Shown piece by piece: positions 23,849-33,155 of a stretch of DNA of 64,000 bases. The first letter of the stretch is position 1. Each line of letters opens with the position of its first letter. The notes below the pieces were generated by a model. That model was not told the DNA's origin, made no database searches, and saw nothing but the letters and a program-made list of their open reading frames with translations. The stretch is taken from contig NZ_CP030050.1 of assembly GCF_015291705.1 (NCBI RefSeq), forward strand, positions 2,728,001-2,792,000, read 5' to 3'. This stretch comes from Bradyrhizobium arachidis. GTDB taxonomy: Bacteria; Pseudomonadota; Alphaproteobacteria; Rhizobiales; Xanthobacteraceae. Both the position numbers and the translations under genes were made by a program.

Positions 23849-24084
23849 TCATGTTCAGCGCATCTCTTAAAACTGTTGTCGGCAGTGCCGTGCTCTTCCT
23901 GGCGGGCGTGTCAGGAGGTTTCCTGTTTGCGCATGTGAGCCAAGAGCCGATCGAGTGGTACGGCTCCGCAGAATATTGGCAGCGCAGAGCCCTCAGTTAT
24001 TTCGTTGAGCTCCGGAAAGATCGTGCCCGTGTCGCTCAGTACGATGAACTCGTTCGTGCAAACAAATGTGAGGCTCTGCAATGA
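23845..24084 (+). CDS. membrane-anchored small protein
   Basis: 79 aa, one N-terminal membrane helix (VVGSAVLFLAGVSGGFLFAH), then a helical region with EYWQRRALSYFVELRKDRAR. The stop overlaps the tail-collar gene start by 4 bases (ATGA). The two small membrane proteins just upstream of tail genes recall lysis or spanin modules, but no motif proves this. Confidence 0.6.
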   Translation: MIMFSASLKTVVGSAVLFLAGVSGGFLFAHVSQEPIEWYGSAEYWQRRALSYFVELRKDRARVAQYDELVRANKCEALQ

Positions 24085-25511
24085 AAGCGTCGACAGCTCA
24101 TATCGGAGCCGCCGCAATTATCGCCCTGGCTATCGCAAATCCAGCTCGTGGAGGAACGTTGCTGCCGCCGGGCGAGCAGACCTTTTTCAACAACGATGGG
24201 TCGCCGCTGTCCGCCGGGTGCGTCTATTTCTACGTCCCGGGTACGCTCAGCCCGAAAGCGACCTACACCGACTCGTCCCAGACGATCGCTAATACCAATC
24301 CGGTTCAGCTGGATGCGGCTGGCAGGGCAATCATCTACGGCACCGGCACCTATCGCCAGATCGTCAAGGCCACCGGTCCCAATGCGGCAACGCCGTGTTC
24401 TCCCGCTGGCGCTCAAATCTGGGACCAAATCACCGCAAGCACGGACTCATCGGCGACCATCTTTGCGGGCGCGAGCGTCGGCACTCCGAACGCGATTACC
24501 GTCAACGCTCCTTCGTTCTCTGGCACTGACGGCCAGGTTATCAATTACATCTCGACCAACACGAACACGGGCCCGGCGACCTTCAACCCCTCCGGTTTCG
24601 GCGCGGTCCAGATCGTCCGAGACTCCTCGACCGGCCCGCAGGCCCTGACCGGCGGCGAGCTCGTCGCCACTAACGCGGTCTCGCTGATCTATGACGCGAC
24701 TGCCGGCACGTTCCACATTCTTTCTCCAGTCAACTGGCCAAACACATCCGGCGTGCCTGTCGGCACAGTCATCACCACCGCAGGATTTACGGCACCAACG
24801 AACTACGCGTTCGCCTATGGTCAGGCCGTCAGCCGCACCGCGTTCTCTGCACTGTTCTCGTCGCTTACCCTTGCGCAATCAGGATCGATTAGCAGTGGCA
24901 GCCCGACCATCACTGGCGTTGCTGATATTACGCAGCTTGGGTCTGGAATGCCTGTCGAGGCGTTGGGCATCCCAGCAGGGACCACCATCACTGGATGCTC
25001 CGGCACCTCCTGCACGATGTCCGCAAACGCGACCTCGACCAGAACCGGGACAATCACGTATTTCGCTTATGGCAATGGCGACGGGTCGACGACGTTCAAT
25101 CTGCCGGACTATCGCGGGCGCATCATGGTTGCTCGCACCAACATGGGCGGGGCGGACCCCGGCACTTTGACGAGCACCTACTATGGCACGTCGCCGACCG
25201 CGCTGGGCAATCCGGGCGGCGCACAATCGTCCACTCTCGTAACGGCAAATCTTCCGCCGTACACACCTGCGGGCTCAATCACGAACGGCGCCATCACTGT
25301 TGTCCCTGCAGGGTCATCCTTCCTTCCGAACAATGGCGGTAGCATCATTTCCAACAGCTCGCCGAGTGGCGTGTTCGGTGGATCTGGAACGCTTTCAGCT
25401 TCGCAAGCCACGTCGACTTTCTCCGGTACGGCGCAGGGTGGCATCAGTTCGGCATTCTCTCGCGTTCCGCCATCGAAGATCGTCAACTACGCAATCCGGC
25501 TGACGCCTTAA
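24081..25511 (+). CDS. tail-collar domain protein with signal peptide
   Basis: 476 aa. It starts with a Sec-type signal (AAAIIALAIANPARGG), then an N-terminal domain GTLLPPGEQTFFNNDGSPLS typical of alphaproteobacterial prophage fibres, and a C-terminal phage tail-collar domain (PVGTVITTAGFTAPTNYAFA, YGNGDGSTTFNLPDYRGRIM). Gly/Ser/Thr-rich repeats fill the middle, and the end VPPSKIVNYAIRLTP is classic for collar proteins. Four cysteines sit in insertions. It probably binds a surface glycan. A cleavable signal on a virion protein is odd. Confidence 0.85.
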   Translation: MKASTAHIGAAAIIALAIANPARGGTLLPPGEQTFFNNDGSPLSAGCVYFYVPGTLSPKATYTDSSQTIANTNPVQLDAAGRAIIYGTGTYRQIVKATGPNAATPCSPAGAQIWDQITASTDSSATIFAGASVGTPNAITVNAPSFSGTDGQVINYISTNTNTGPATFNPSGFGAVQIVRDSSTGPQALTGGELVATNAVSLIYDATAGTFHILSPVNWPNTSGVPVGTVITTAGFTAPTNYAFAYGQAVSRTAFSALFSSLTLAQSGSISSGSPTITGVADITQLGSGMPVEALGIPAGTTITGCSGTSCTMSANATSTRTGTITYFAYGNGDGSTTFNLPDYRGRIMVARTNMGGADPGTLTSTYYGTSPTALGNPGGAQSSTLVTANLPPYTPAGSITNGAITVVPAGSSFLPNNGGSIISNSSPSGVFGGSGTLSASQATSTFSGTAQGGISSAFSRVPPSKIVNYAIRLTP

Positions 25512-25521
25512 TCAGGACATC

Positions 25522-27711
25522 ATGCTCATGATTTCACGACGTTTGCTTGCAGCAGCTGCGATCCTGTGCGCGATGCTGGTCCCAGTGCACGCCCAAAAGA
25601 CGAAGGCGCAGCTCAATACGGAAATCGGCGCGAACTTCCCCGACCAAACCGCCGGCCAGATCACGCCTCAAAACTTGAGGACAGTGACTCAGGACATCGT
25701 CAACTCGATCATGCCGACCGCCCCGGTGACTGCGAATTCCGTGCCGTGTTTTGACGGAACCACCGGTCTGTTGAAAGGCTGCGGCTCGGGGGCCCTGACG
25801 GTCCAGGACCTCAACACGATCCGCTTTGCGAGCCAGTACGGGCAGGCTGATTGGTGCGCTAATCTGGTGGCGGCGGTTAATGATATTGGTAACGCGCCTG
25901 GAACAATCGTCGTCGATTCTGCTGCTGGGCCTAATGCCTGTAGCGCTGGAAGTACGATTCAGCTTGGATCAAACCACCGGATCGAGTTTGTTTCTGGGAA
26001 TGTGTACGTCCTGAATCAGACCTTGCAGTTCGGCAATAACGGCACGGCGTTGGTCGGCGTCGGCGGCGGTAATGGCGGCAACGCGCCGATCAATACCGGC
26101 GTCGTACTGAAGTGGATCGGCGGCACCGGCTGCACGATGATCTATATGTTCAATACGTCATTCAGTCAGTTTCGGAATATCGGTCTCGACGCAAACAACA
26201 CATTGAATTGCGTCGGCATCATGATGGACTCGAACAACAATCCAATCACGACGCGGAACATTTTGGAGCAGTTTGAGATCACCGGCACTCACGTCGGAAT
26301 TGTGGTTGGTTCGGCCGACACTTCAGCGGTCAGCGGTGGTTCCTGCAGCGCCATGCCCTCCCAGAGCGGCTGCAGTGAAAACGATTTCTTTGCGATCCGG
26401 CATTTCCAGATCTTCGGTAACTGCTCGGATACGGCGGCAGAAGGCATCAGGATCAACAGCCTAAATGCTGCGCAAAATTCGCTGATCGGCTACGCGAATA
26501 TGCAGTGCGTCAACGTCGGCGTCCGCATGATCAACATGAACGATAATCTGACGATCACTGGCGTGAATTCGGGAAGTGCGATCGGCTCCGACGCAACCCT
26601 GTTCCGGATTGAAAGTACTGTTATCAACGGTCCTGATCTAATTTCGAATGAAAGCGAGGCGGGGTCGTTCTCGGTTGTTGACCATGCGGTTGGGGGCGCT
26701 CAGACGTGGGCCTATAATCAGTGGAATCAGCCCTGCACGTCGGATGGCGGTGCGATCATCGCGTCCATCTCGAATCTCAGCAGCGCCGGCAACTGCACCG
26801 CAAGCGGCACGGTGAAGGTCAAATCGATCGGCGACAATCCAGAGAATCTGTGGACCACCAGCGGCAGCGGAGTGGTTGATTATGTGCCGTCCTCCGGACA
26901 GCCTCTGCCTGGGGGCAAGGGAGGAACAGGGCTGACGTCGTATACGACCGGGGATCTCATCGTTGCTAGCGGCGCCACGGCCCTGTCCAAGCTGGCAGAC
27001 GCTGCGACAGGCAGCGTCCTTTGCTCCGGCGGAGCAGGTGTCGTGCCCGCTTATTGCAAGGTGACATCGTCTCACGTCAACGCGGCGACTGGCTCTGGCT
27101 CGTTCGTATTCGCGACATCACCGACCCTGACCACACCCAGCATCGGTGCTGCGACCTATACGAGCTTGCAGAATACCGCAAACCTTCTCGCCACGATTAG
27201 CGCGGAAAAAGCCGGCGGCGACCTCTTTGCCTATCGCTTCAGCTCCGGTACCCCGCGTATGACCTTTGGTGCGGGTGGCGGCTCAGGCTCGCCGTTCTTC
27301 GGCTCCAATATCGTGTGGTCTGGCTCGGGGAATGTGTGGAACTACGACACTACCGGTTCAGCGTGGTGGCTTGGAAACCTTCCTGGATTCGCAGAGGCGT
27401 TCGCACTGTGCGCGAACAGCGGAACATCAGGCACGGCGGTTGGATCGGATACTACGACCCGCTGCGGGTTCTTCTTGGGCACCAACGGAATGTCAATCCT
27501 CGGTAATGCCAACGGCGCAAGCCAGCCGACCGGCACGACCAGCGAATTTGCTACCGTGAAGGCAAGCGCTAGCGGGACTGCGCCTGGTGCCGGGTACTGC
27601 AAAATCGGGACAGTCGCTGGGACGAACGCCGGTACTTGCAAGCTGGTCGCATATTGCGGGACGAGTACGACGCCCACTACGATCATCGATAATGTGGGTG
27701 GCGGGTGCTGA
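25522..27711 (+). CDS. beta-helix tailspike-like protein with signal peptide
   Basis: 729 aa. An N-terminal signal (LLAAAAILCAMLVPVHAQ) is followed by the head KTKAQLNTEIGANFPDQTAG and LRTVTQDIVNS, a recurrent N-terminal module of Bradyrhizobium prophage fibres. Residues about 110-450 show the Asn/Gly-rich rhythm of a parallel beta-helix (pectate lyase-like), then a repeat-rich stalk and a cysteine-containing end (YCKIGTVAGTNAGTCKLVAY). It probably recognises or cleaves polysaccharide. It follows the collar gene by 10 bases. Confidence 0.8.
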   Translation: MLMISRRLLAAAAILCAMLVPVHAQKTKAQLNTEIGANFPDQTAGQITPQNLRTVTQDIVNSIMPTAPVTANSVPCFDGTTGLLKGCGSGALTVQDLNTIRFASQYGQADWCANLVAAVNDIGNAPGTIVVDSAAGPNACSAGSTIQLGSNHRIEFVSGNVYVLNQTLQFGNNGTALVGVGGGNGGNAPINTGVVLKWIGGTGCTMIYMFNTSFSQFRNIGLDANNTLNCVGIMMDSNNNPITTRNILEQFEITGTHVGIVVGSADTSAVSGGSCSAMPSQSGCSENDFFAIRHFQIFGNCSDTAAEGIRINSLNAAQNSLIGYANMQCVNVGVRMINMNDNLTITGVNSGSAIGSDATLFRIESTVINGPDLISNESEAGSFSVVDHAVGGAQTWAYNQWNQPCTSDGGAIIASISNLSSAGNCTASGTVKVKSIGDNPENLWTTSGSGVVDYVPSSGQPLPGGKGGTGLTSYTTGDLIVASGATALSKLADAATGSVLCSGGAGVVPAYCKVTSSHVNAATGSGSFVFATSPTLTTPSIGAATYTSLQNTANLLATISAEKAGGDLFAYRFSSGTPRMTFGAGGGSGSPFFGSNIVWSGSGNVWNYDTTGSAWWLGNLPGFAEAFALCANSGTSGTAVGSDTTTRCGFFLGTNGMSILGNANGASQPTGTTSEFATVKASASGTAPGAGYCKIGTVAGTNAGTCKLVAYCGTSTTPTTIIDNVGGGC

Positions 27712-27745
27712 TGGTACGTCATGGAAGCTGGGCTGAGTGATCGGT

Positions 27746-28225
27746 ATGGTGAGTTCGAGTGAAGCGGCCGTCCGAGCGCAAGCGAGGCGCGAGGTCGAGT
27801 TAGGAGAGCTTAACGCGAAGTTCGCCGCCGTTGATACTGCGGGCCTCACGGAGTTTGGCAGCAGGTGGGATCAAGCGAAGCGAAACCTCTCGCTGCTCGA
27901 CGATGGCGGCAACATTCCCCAAGAGATCCTGCAAGTCGCACTTGAAACAGAGAATCCGGTCAGAGCCCTGCTCGAGTTGAGCAAGGATCTCGAGCTCGCC
28001 GACCAACTTATGGAAATGCCTCCGATCAAACGGGCGATCGCCATCGACAAGATCGCCTCACGCAAATCTGCGGAGCACCGGCAGCCGAGGATCCCGGCTG
28101 CCATTGAGCCTCTGGGCAGCCGCGACGATCGTCCTTCTGATCGCGATTCGGATGAGGAGTGGAATCGGAAGGAAGAGCTCCGCGAGCGCAAGCTGCGTGA
28201 ACAGCGGCGGCAAGGGGGGCGTTGA
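27746..28225 (+). CDS. hypothetical phage late protein
   Basis: 159 aa from ATG 27746 (GTG 27737 is an alternative). It is highly charged and helical, with a disordered acidic and basic tail (DSDEEWNRKEELRERKLREQ). It overlaps the next start by one base (TGATG). Such a protein before the ejection protein may be a scaffold or chaperone, which is inference. Confidence 0.6.
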   Translation: MVSSSEAAVRAQARREVELGELNAKFAAVDTAGLTEFGSRWDQAKRNLSLLDDGGNIPQEILQVALETENPVRALLELSKDLELADQLMEMPPIKRAIAIDKIASRKSAEHRQPRIPAAIEPLGSRDDRPSDRDSDEEWNRKEELRERKLREQRRQGGR

Positions 28226-30360
28226 TGGCTGGGCAGATGACCAGTGACGATATCTTCGAACGCTATTCTCGAGGCGCTACCATGCCCGTCCCGGCATCTG
28301 CGCCAACAGATGACGACATCTTCAGCCGATACGAGCGCAAGGCTGAAGAACGAGCATCTGAGCGGCCGAGGGAGCGGGTTGTTGAGCGGCCTCGTCCACG
28401 TGGCGATGTGGCCGATATGTCCGGCTTCAACAACCGGATGGTGTCGAGCATCCCCGTCGTCGGCCCGCTATTCGACAAGGCCACTGCTGCAGCCGGCGCG
28501 ACGATCCAGCCTCTATTCGTCAAACCGCGCAACCTGAATGACCTTGTAACGGGCGAGACGCGCCCAGGAAGTCAGCCAAACTGGATTGACCGATATCACG
28601 CAAATCTTGCCATGCAGGATGAGGCGAACCGACACTATGCGGAAGAGCGGCCGATCGCCTCTACCGCCGCTGATATCGCGGGGACTGGCTTATTGCTTGG
28701 TCCAGCGTCTCAGACGAGTCTTGGCGCCCGCATGATGGGCCTTCGCGGCAATTCTCTGGGTGCTCGTGTGTACCAGGGCGCAGCCGGTATGGGGGCTCTT
28801 GAGACGACCAGCCAGCTTTTGAAGGGCAATAATCCACTCGACCAGGGCTTCCTGGGGCCCGTGCCTATCGCCGCTGCAGGTGGCGCATTGGGGCCCATGT
28901 TCGGCGAGGCGATTTCCTCGGGTGCAAATCAGCTCATGCATTGGCTTCCGCGGCGAACGGGTGAGCTCGCAGGAGTCAATTCCGTTGGTCGCAACATGCT
29001 CGTAAACGCTCTTGAGGGCGAGACGCCAGCCTCGATCGCGGAGGCCAAGCGGAGGTTTGGTCCCTCCGGCATGCTTGCGGACGTTAACCAGGCGGCTACC
29101 GACCTCGCTGGCGGTCTCGCAGATATCCCCGGGCCCCATAAGCAAATTGTGCGGGAAGCGTTCAGGCAACGAGCGGCGGGGCAGGGCTCCCGCATCATGC
29201 AGTCATTGGATCAGAATACGGTCCCTCACGTTCCTGTCGCCGATATGACTAGGGCGATCGAACAGGCGCGCGCCACAGGAGCCGACCCGCTATACAATCA
29301 ATTCCGCACCATGGCCGTGCAGCCGACCAAGGAGATCAAGGCGCTGATTCCGCGGCTGGAGAAGGCAGGCGCATTTGACTTGGCCGAGGAGCTTTCGGGC
29401 ATCTCCGGAAACCCGATCAATCGGAAGTTTTTTACCGGCGGCCCGCAGAAGGAATTCCCGACCGCGGAAACCTGGGATTACGTGAAGCGCGGCCTCGATC
29501 GCCGAATCTCGCAGTCTCTTGACAAGGCTAAACCGGACAAAGAGCTGGCCCGAGAGCTGCTGAACCTGAAGAGTGAGCTTATCTCGGAAATCGACAAGAC
29601 GCCTGCCGGCAAGGTTTGGCGGCAGGCGAGAGAGACTTACGCAGAACATTCTGAGCTGCTCCACCAAATCGAGGAAGGTCAGAAAACCTTTGCGCGCAAC
29701 ACCCGATATGACGAGCTCGCACACGAGCTGATTAATCTCTCGACGCCGGAGCGTGCGGCGCGGCTTCAGGGAGCTCGGGACGCTATCCAGCAAGTTATCG
29801 AGAACAGCGTGCGTGGCGACACCACTGCGCGCAATATGCTGCTCAGTCGGGCTGGTCGACAAAAGCTGGAGCTGCTATTCGGCCAGAAACGCGCCGATCG
29901 ACTGGTGACCGACCTTGAAGCAGAAGTTCTTGGCAAGGGGAAGGTCGAGAACGTCATCGGCGGCAGCCAAACGACACCTAAGCGCGAACGTGTCGGCGCG
30001 ATGCTGCCGGCGCCCAGCGAGATGGGCTATGTGTCCAACTTGGACATCACCAGGCCGGCCTCGTTCATCCCTGATTGGATGAAGCCTCAGACTATCCTGG
30101 AGGGAGCAAGGGCGCAGCGCTACTCAGACGCATACAGCCAGATTGCCCCACTGCTCACCCGCAAGATGGGGGATCACAATTTCAACGCCCTGACAGGAGA
30201 GCTTTTATCCGATCATCTAAGGTTGTCTGATCTTCAGAAGCGTCTGGACCGAATGGGTCGGGCTGCGACTCTTGCCAGCGCCGTATCCGGTCCAGCTCTG
30301 CATAATAAGCTTCTTGACGACGGCGATACTCGAGGATCGCGTTCGCGATCCCAGAGATGA
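28225..30360 (+). CDS. ejection/internal virion-like protein
   Basis: 711 aa. The N-terminus has two copies of a short motif, SDDIFERYSR and DDDIFSRYER, about 22 residues apart. Glycine/alanine-rich hydrophobic stretches (AAAGGALGPMFGEAISSGAN) and long helices follow, ending in a Ser/Arg tail. Large helical proteins of this kind after tail genes are often DNA-ejection proteins of podoviruses. The last 179 bases overlap a convergent membrane gene. No enzymatic motif is visible. Confidence 0.6.
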   Translation: MAGQMTSDDIFERYSRGATMPVPASAPTDDDIFSRYERKAEERASERPRERVVERPRPRGDVADMSGFNNRMVSSIPVVGPLFDKATAAAGATIQPLFVKPRNLNDLVTGETRPGSQPNWIDRYHANLAMQDEANRHYAEERPIASTAADIAGTGLLLGPASQTSLGARMMGLRGNSLGARVYQGAAGMGALETTSQLLKGNNPLDQGFLGPVPIAAAGGALGPMFGEAISSGANQLMHWLPRRTGELAGVNSVGRNMLVNALEGETPASIAEAKRRFGPSGMLADVNQAATDLAGGLADIPGPHKQIVREAFRQRAAGQGSRIMQSLDQNTVPHVPVADMTRAIEQARATGADPLYNQFRTMAVQPTKEIKALIPRLEKAGAFDLAEELSGISGNPINRKFFTGGPQKEFPTAETWDYVKRGLDRRISQSLDKAKPDKELARELLNLKSELISEIDKTPAGKVWRQARETYAEHSELLHQIEEGQKTFARNTRYDELAHELINLSTPERAARLQGARDAIQQVIENSVRGDTTARNMLLSRAGRQKLELLFGQKRADRLVTDLEAEVLGKGKVENVIGGSQTTPKRERVGAMLPAPSEMGYVSNLDITRPASFIPDWMKPQTILEGARAQRYSDAYSQIAPLLTRKMGDHNFNALTGELLSDHLRLSDLQKRLDRMGRAATLASAVSGPALHNKLLDDGDTRGSRSRSQR

Positions 30361-30505
30361 CGTGGGTAACGATCAACACGCCCAGCGTACCGAGAACGCT
30401 ATTTTCGTAACCCAGCACACGGGCAGAAACGATGACGGTAAACGAGAGAGCAATTGCCGGAAGGACCACGTATCCGGTTCTGGTGAGGATCGGTTCTCGA
30501 GGCAT
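30182..30505 (-). CDS. small membrane protein, antisense to the ejection-like gene end
   Basis: 107 aa from ATG 30505. Two membrane helices are predicted (GYVVLPAIALSFTVIVSARV and SVLGTLGVLIVTHVISGIAN), then a polar helical tail RRQEAYYAELDRIRRW. It overlaps the + strand gene for 179 bases. Both readings look protein-like, but only one may be expressed. Confidence 0.5.
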   Translation of the reverse strand: MPREPILTRTGYVVLPAIALSFTVIVSARVLGYENSVLGTLGVLIVTHVISGIANAILEYRRRQEAYYAELDRIRRWQESQPDPFGPDASEDQTTLDDRIKALLSGR

Positions 30506-30665
30506 GCGAGTGCTGAAGCCTTCAGTGGCGGGTGGTCTTGAAGTGAAGATGTAGCGCAGATTGCTGCAGGTCAATTCCCCGTCCTCTGAAAATCAACGGA
30601 AATATCCGACACATAGAGGCATGGAAGCTCGCGCAAACCGCGAGCATGGATCGAAGAGAGACGAG

Positions 30666-31181
30666 ATGTATCAAAATCCTGAACGGACGGAATACGAAGC
30701 GCTAGTTTCCCGCCTCCGCGGGCACTATGGAAACATTGATATCGGCGGTTATAGCCACAATGACCTGCTGAGGCTCAGAAAGCTGGATGCTCAGCGTGCG
30801 GCCGATGTGGCAAGGGCCCAGGCTGCTCAGCCCCTCAACGAGGCGATAGGTCATCTCAATGCCGCCCATCGGCGGGCAATTGCGGCTTGGCAGAAGATCG
30901 AGGAAGGACGGAAGAGCATCGCTGGAAACACGCGGGAGCACCAGATCCTTGGCTTCGACATGGCCCTTATTGAGCCCATCGAAATGCCGAAGAAGGTGGA
31001 GGCCTCCGCGGCAACCATCGAGGCGAACGACGAAGCCACGGCTGACATGTCCAGGGTGGCGGACTCACTCGAGGCCAGGGCTCGGAAGATCAATAGCGCC
31101 GTGTCGCAGTGGGCCAATTACACGCCGGACCAGCAGAACCGGGCGTTGATCCTAGCCATCGCCGATCGGCTCGGCATGTAG
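30666..31181 (+). CDS. hypothetical helical protein
   Basis: 171 aa from ATG 30666 with a GAGAGACGAG ribosome site; an earlier ATG at 30621 is possible. It is almost wholly helical with coiled-coil character (RAADVARAQAAQPLNEAIGH, ADSLEARARKINSAVSQWAN). Family unknown. Confidence 0.6.
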   Translation: MYQNPERTEYEALVSRLRGHYGNIDIGGYSHNDLLRLRKLDAQRAADVARAQAAQPLNEAIGHLNAAHRRAIAAWQKIEEGRKSIAGNTREHQILGFDMALIEPIEMPKKVEASAATIEANDEATADMSRVADSLEARARKINSAVSQWANYTPDQQNRALILAIADRLGM

Positions 31182-31191
31182 GCGTTGATGG

Positions 31192-31884
31192 ATGAATAAG
31201 CCGAAGCGCAAAGGATCTCGGGCAAGAAAACCCGCTAGTCAGCGCAGTCGGCGAGGGGCTGAGGCCGTTATCCCAGCCCTCCCGGTGAAGGCCGACAAGC
31301 CGCAAGCCCAGGACCGCCTCCAGGCCCTTCCACTAACGGTGACTCTGGACATAGAGAAATCCCTTCGGGGCGCACTCAAACCCATTGGGGGCTCAAAGTC
31401 CGACAATTGGAATGAATTGGTCGTAAATCAGGCGATCGGTACTCTGTGGGAGACCCAGCACGAGAGCGACAATCAGGCCCGAAGGGATGGGATTCTTACC
31501 GGCCTTCTTTGCATGAAGCCGCGGGACGAGTTCGAAGGCATGCTGATTGCTCAGATGATCGGGGCTCACAACGCGGCGATGGAATGCCACCGACGAGCAA
31601 TGCTCCCCGATCAGCCTTTTGTTGGCCGCTCAGAGGCACTGACGCAGGCAAATAAGCTCTCCCGCACTTTCGCCGCCCTCTTGGAGGGTCTCAACCGCCA
31701 CCGGGGCAAGGGCCAGCAAAAGGTGACCGTCGAGCACGTGCACGTTCACGCGGGCGGCCAAGCTGTGGTTGGAGTTGTGGAGACCCAGGGGGCTGGGGGG
31801 CTCAGGAAATTGGAGGATCAACCCCATGCATTGCGGAGCGAAGACCCGGAGCGGGAAGCCCTGCCAATCCCTCGCGATGCCTAA
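31192..31884 (+). CDS. conserved island protein upstream of HGG-motif protein
   Basis: 230 aa. A basic, disordered start precedes a helical core (LTGLLCMKPRDEFEGMLIAQ, HNAAMECHRRAMLPDQPFVG) and a C-terminal VEHVHVHAGGQAVVGVVETQ. I recall this protein followed by the HGG-motif protein in several Bradyrhizobium mobile regions, near terminase genes. Function unknown. Confidence 0.65.
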   Translation: MNKPKRKGSRARKPASQRSRRGAEAVIPALPVKADKPQAQDRLQALPLTVTLDIEKSLRGALKPIGGSKSDNWNELVVNQAIGTLWETQHESDNQARRDGILTGLLCMKPRDEFEGMLIAQMIGAHNAAMECHRRAMLPDQPFVGRSEALTQANKLSRTFAALLEGLNRHRGKGQQKVTVEHVHVHAGGQAVVGVVETQGAGGLRKLEDQPHALRSEDPEREALPIPRDA

Positions 31885-32047
31885 CGGTCGTTGCAGGATG
31901 CATGGGGGACCATCACCCGGAGCTCCAAAAGGCAACCAGCACAACTTCAAGCACGGGCACTATTCGGCCGAGGCTATCGCGAGAAGGCGAGAAATATCCG
32001 CACTGATAAGAGTCGCCCGCGATGTGATCCGGAACGGTGCCAACTGA
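31826..32047 (+). CDS. HGG-motif small protein
   Basis: 73 aa from ATG 31826, overlapping the previous gene by 59 bases in another frame. The sequence CGAKTRSGKPCQSLAMPNGR then CRMHGGPSPGAPKGNQHNFK is a conserved cysteine/histidine signature (C-x8-C, C-x2-HGG) of small phage-associated proteins often next to terminases. It might bind zinc. Its stop overlaps the next start by one base. Confidence 0.75.
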   Translation: MHCGAKTRSGKPCQSLAMPNGRCRMHGGPSPGAPKGNQHNFKHGHYSAEAIARRREISALIRVARDVIRNGAN

Positions 32048-32862
32048 TGCGGGCGGGTTCTAACCAGACTCCTCGGAGCGGACGGTGTCGGGCTCGCTAT
32101 CCCCGCGTGCGGGAGATCTGCGCTGAACTCGGCTTGGAAGTCATCCCGACGAACCAGAGGTTGAGACCGGGGCAGACCAAGGCAGAGTCGGTGCTCCATA
32201 CCCTCTATGAAGACCATGGCGAGGGACACCTCGTGCTGCTCCTCCGAACACTCTTGGAGACTGAAGGCAACTCTCTCCACATCAACGACTTCGTCTTGAG
32301 GGGACTAAGCGATGTGATGCTGGCCCATCCTGAATGGCCCCAGAAGGGCTTAGCGTGGCTCGAGGCTTTCGATTCCATCGATCTGGGCCAGATCCGCGCC
32401 CAAGCCAGAGCGAGCCGCGGGGTGCTTCCGCAGCGCTATGGCGTGGCCGCTGGGCTCTTCAGAGAACTGGCAAACATCTTCGCCGCGCCGCCGAAGGCGG
32501 AACGGCCAAGTCCTGCTAAGAAGCTGCCGCGGTCGGTGACTCGTGTCGCTGAGAACCGAGCCAAGATCGAGCTCGGGCGAAAGCTCCTGGCACTTAGGGA
32601 GCGTACCCCGAATAACCGAAAATTCGGTGAGCTCGTGCGGACCCAGTTCGATATTGACGCAGGTCGAGCAGCGGAGGCTATGCGAGTCTGCCGTCTCTAT
32701 GGCGATCGAGACGAAATTTCCTCCCGCATGTCCTGGGCGGGATTGCTGGCTCTTTCGGCTTCGACACTGCCGGACGACGCCCGCATAGGTCTGGAGGGGC
32801 GCATCACTATTGGTGAGCGCATCAGTCTGCGCCGCATTGCTGAAGCGCAGATGAAGCGATGA
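32047..32862 (+). CDS. conserved Bradyrhizobium prophage protein
   Basis: 271 aa from ATG 32047 (TGATG overlap). The first half contains LVLLLRTLLETEGNSLHIND, GLSDVMLAHPEWPQKGLAWL and LEAFDSIDLGQIRAQARASR, features I recall from a common Bradyrhizobium hypothetical protein. The C-terminal domain (about 165-271, ENRAKIELGRKLLALRERTP through LSASTLPDDARIGLEGRITI) resembles a DUF3102-type segment and has a degraded second copy at 33996-34213. Function unknown. Confidence 0.65.
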   Translation: MRAGSNQTPRSGRCRARYPRVREICAELGLEVIPTNQRLRPGQTKAESVLHTLYEDHGEGHLVLLLRTLLETEGNSLHINDFVLRGLSDVMLAHPEWPQKGLAWLEAFDSIDLGQIRAQARASRGVLPQRYGVAAGLFRELANIFAAPPKAERPSPAKKLPRSVTRVAENRAKIELGRKLLALRERTPNNRKFGELVRTQFDIDAGRAAEAMRVCRLYGDRDEISSRMSWAGLLALSASTLPDDARIGLEGRITIGERISLRRIAEAQMKR

Positions 32863-33155
32863 AGTACCAGGAATAGAACGGGCTTAAAACGCTGCAAAGC
32901 CTGCCAATCAGCTACACGGCAAGCTCCACAAACATTGAGTTCGAGGTTGAGAACTATTCGTGGAAGTTCATGAGGGACGGCGAGACCCGGGGCATTGAAG
33001 ACCCCAAGAAGCCTAATCACGGCATGTCAGCGGTTCGGTACGGTCTCACTATATTGGTGGGTCCAGGGACCAGTTACGATCCTCATCGTAAGGAACGGGA
33101 AGGTATCGGAGTATCCGTGACCAGGCGGAAGCTAAAACAGAACGGGGCTCGTTAG
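32859..33155 (+). pseudogene. terminase large subunit, C-terminal remnant with amber codon
   Basis: A start overlapping the previous stop (ATGA) is followed after five codons by TAG at 32874-32876. The same frame then stays open: NGLKTLQSLPISYTASSTNI, EFEVENYSWKFMRDGETRGI and EDPKKPNHGMSAVRYGLTIL. This is the typical C-terminus of phage TerL (YSWK, then NH-x-M/I-D/S-A-x-RY). The ATPase and most of the nuclease domain are absent. A deletion probably removed the rest. The 3' end overlaps the convergent gene at 33049. Confidence 0.65.
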
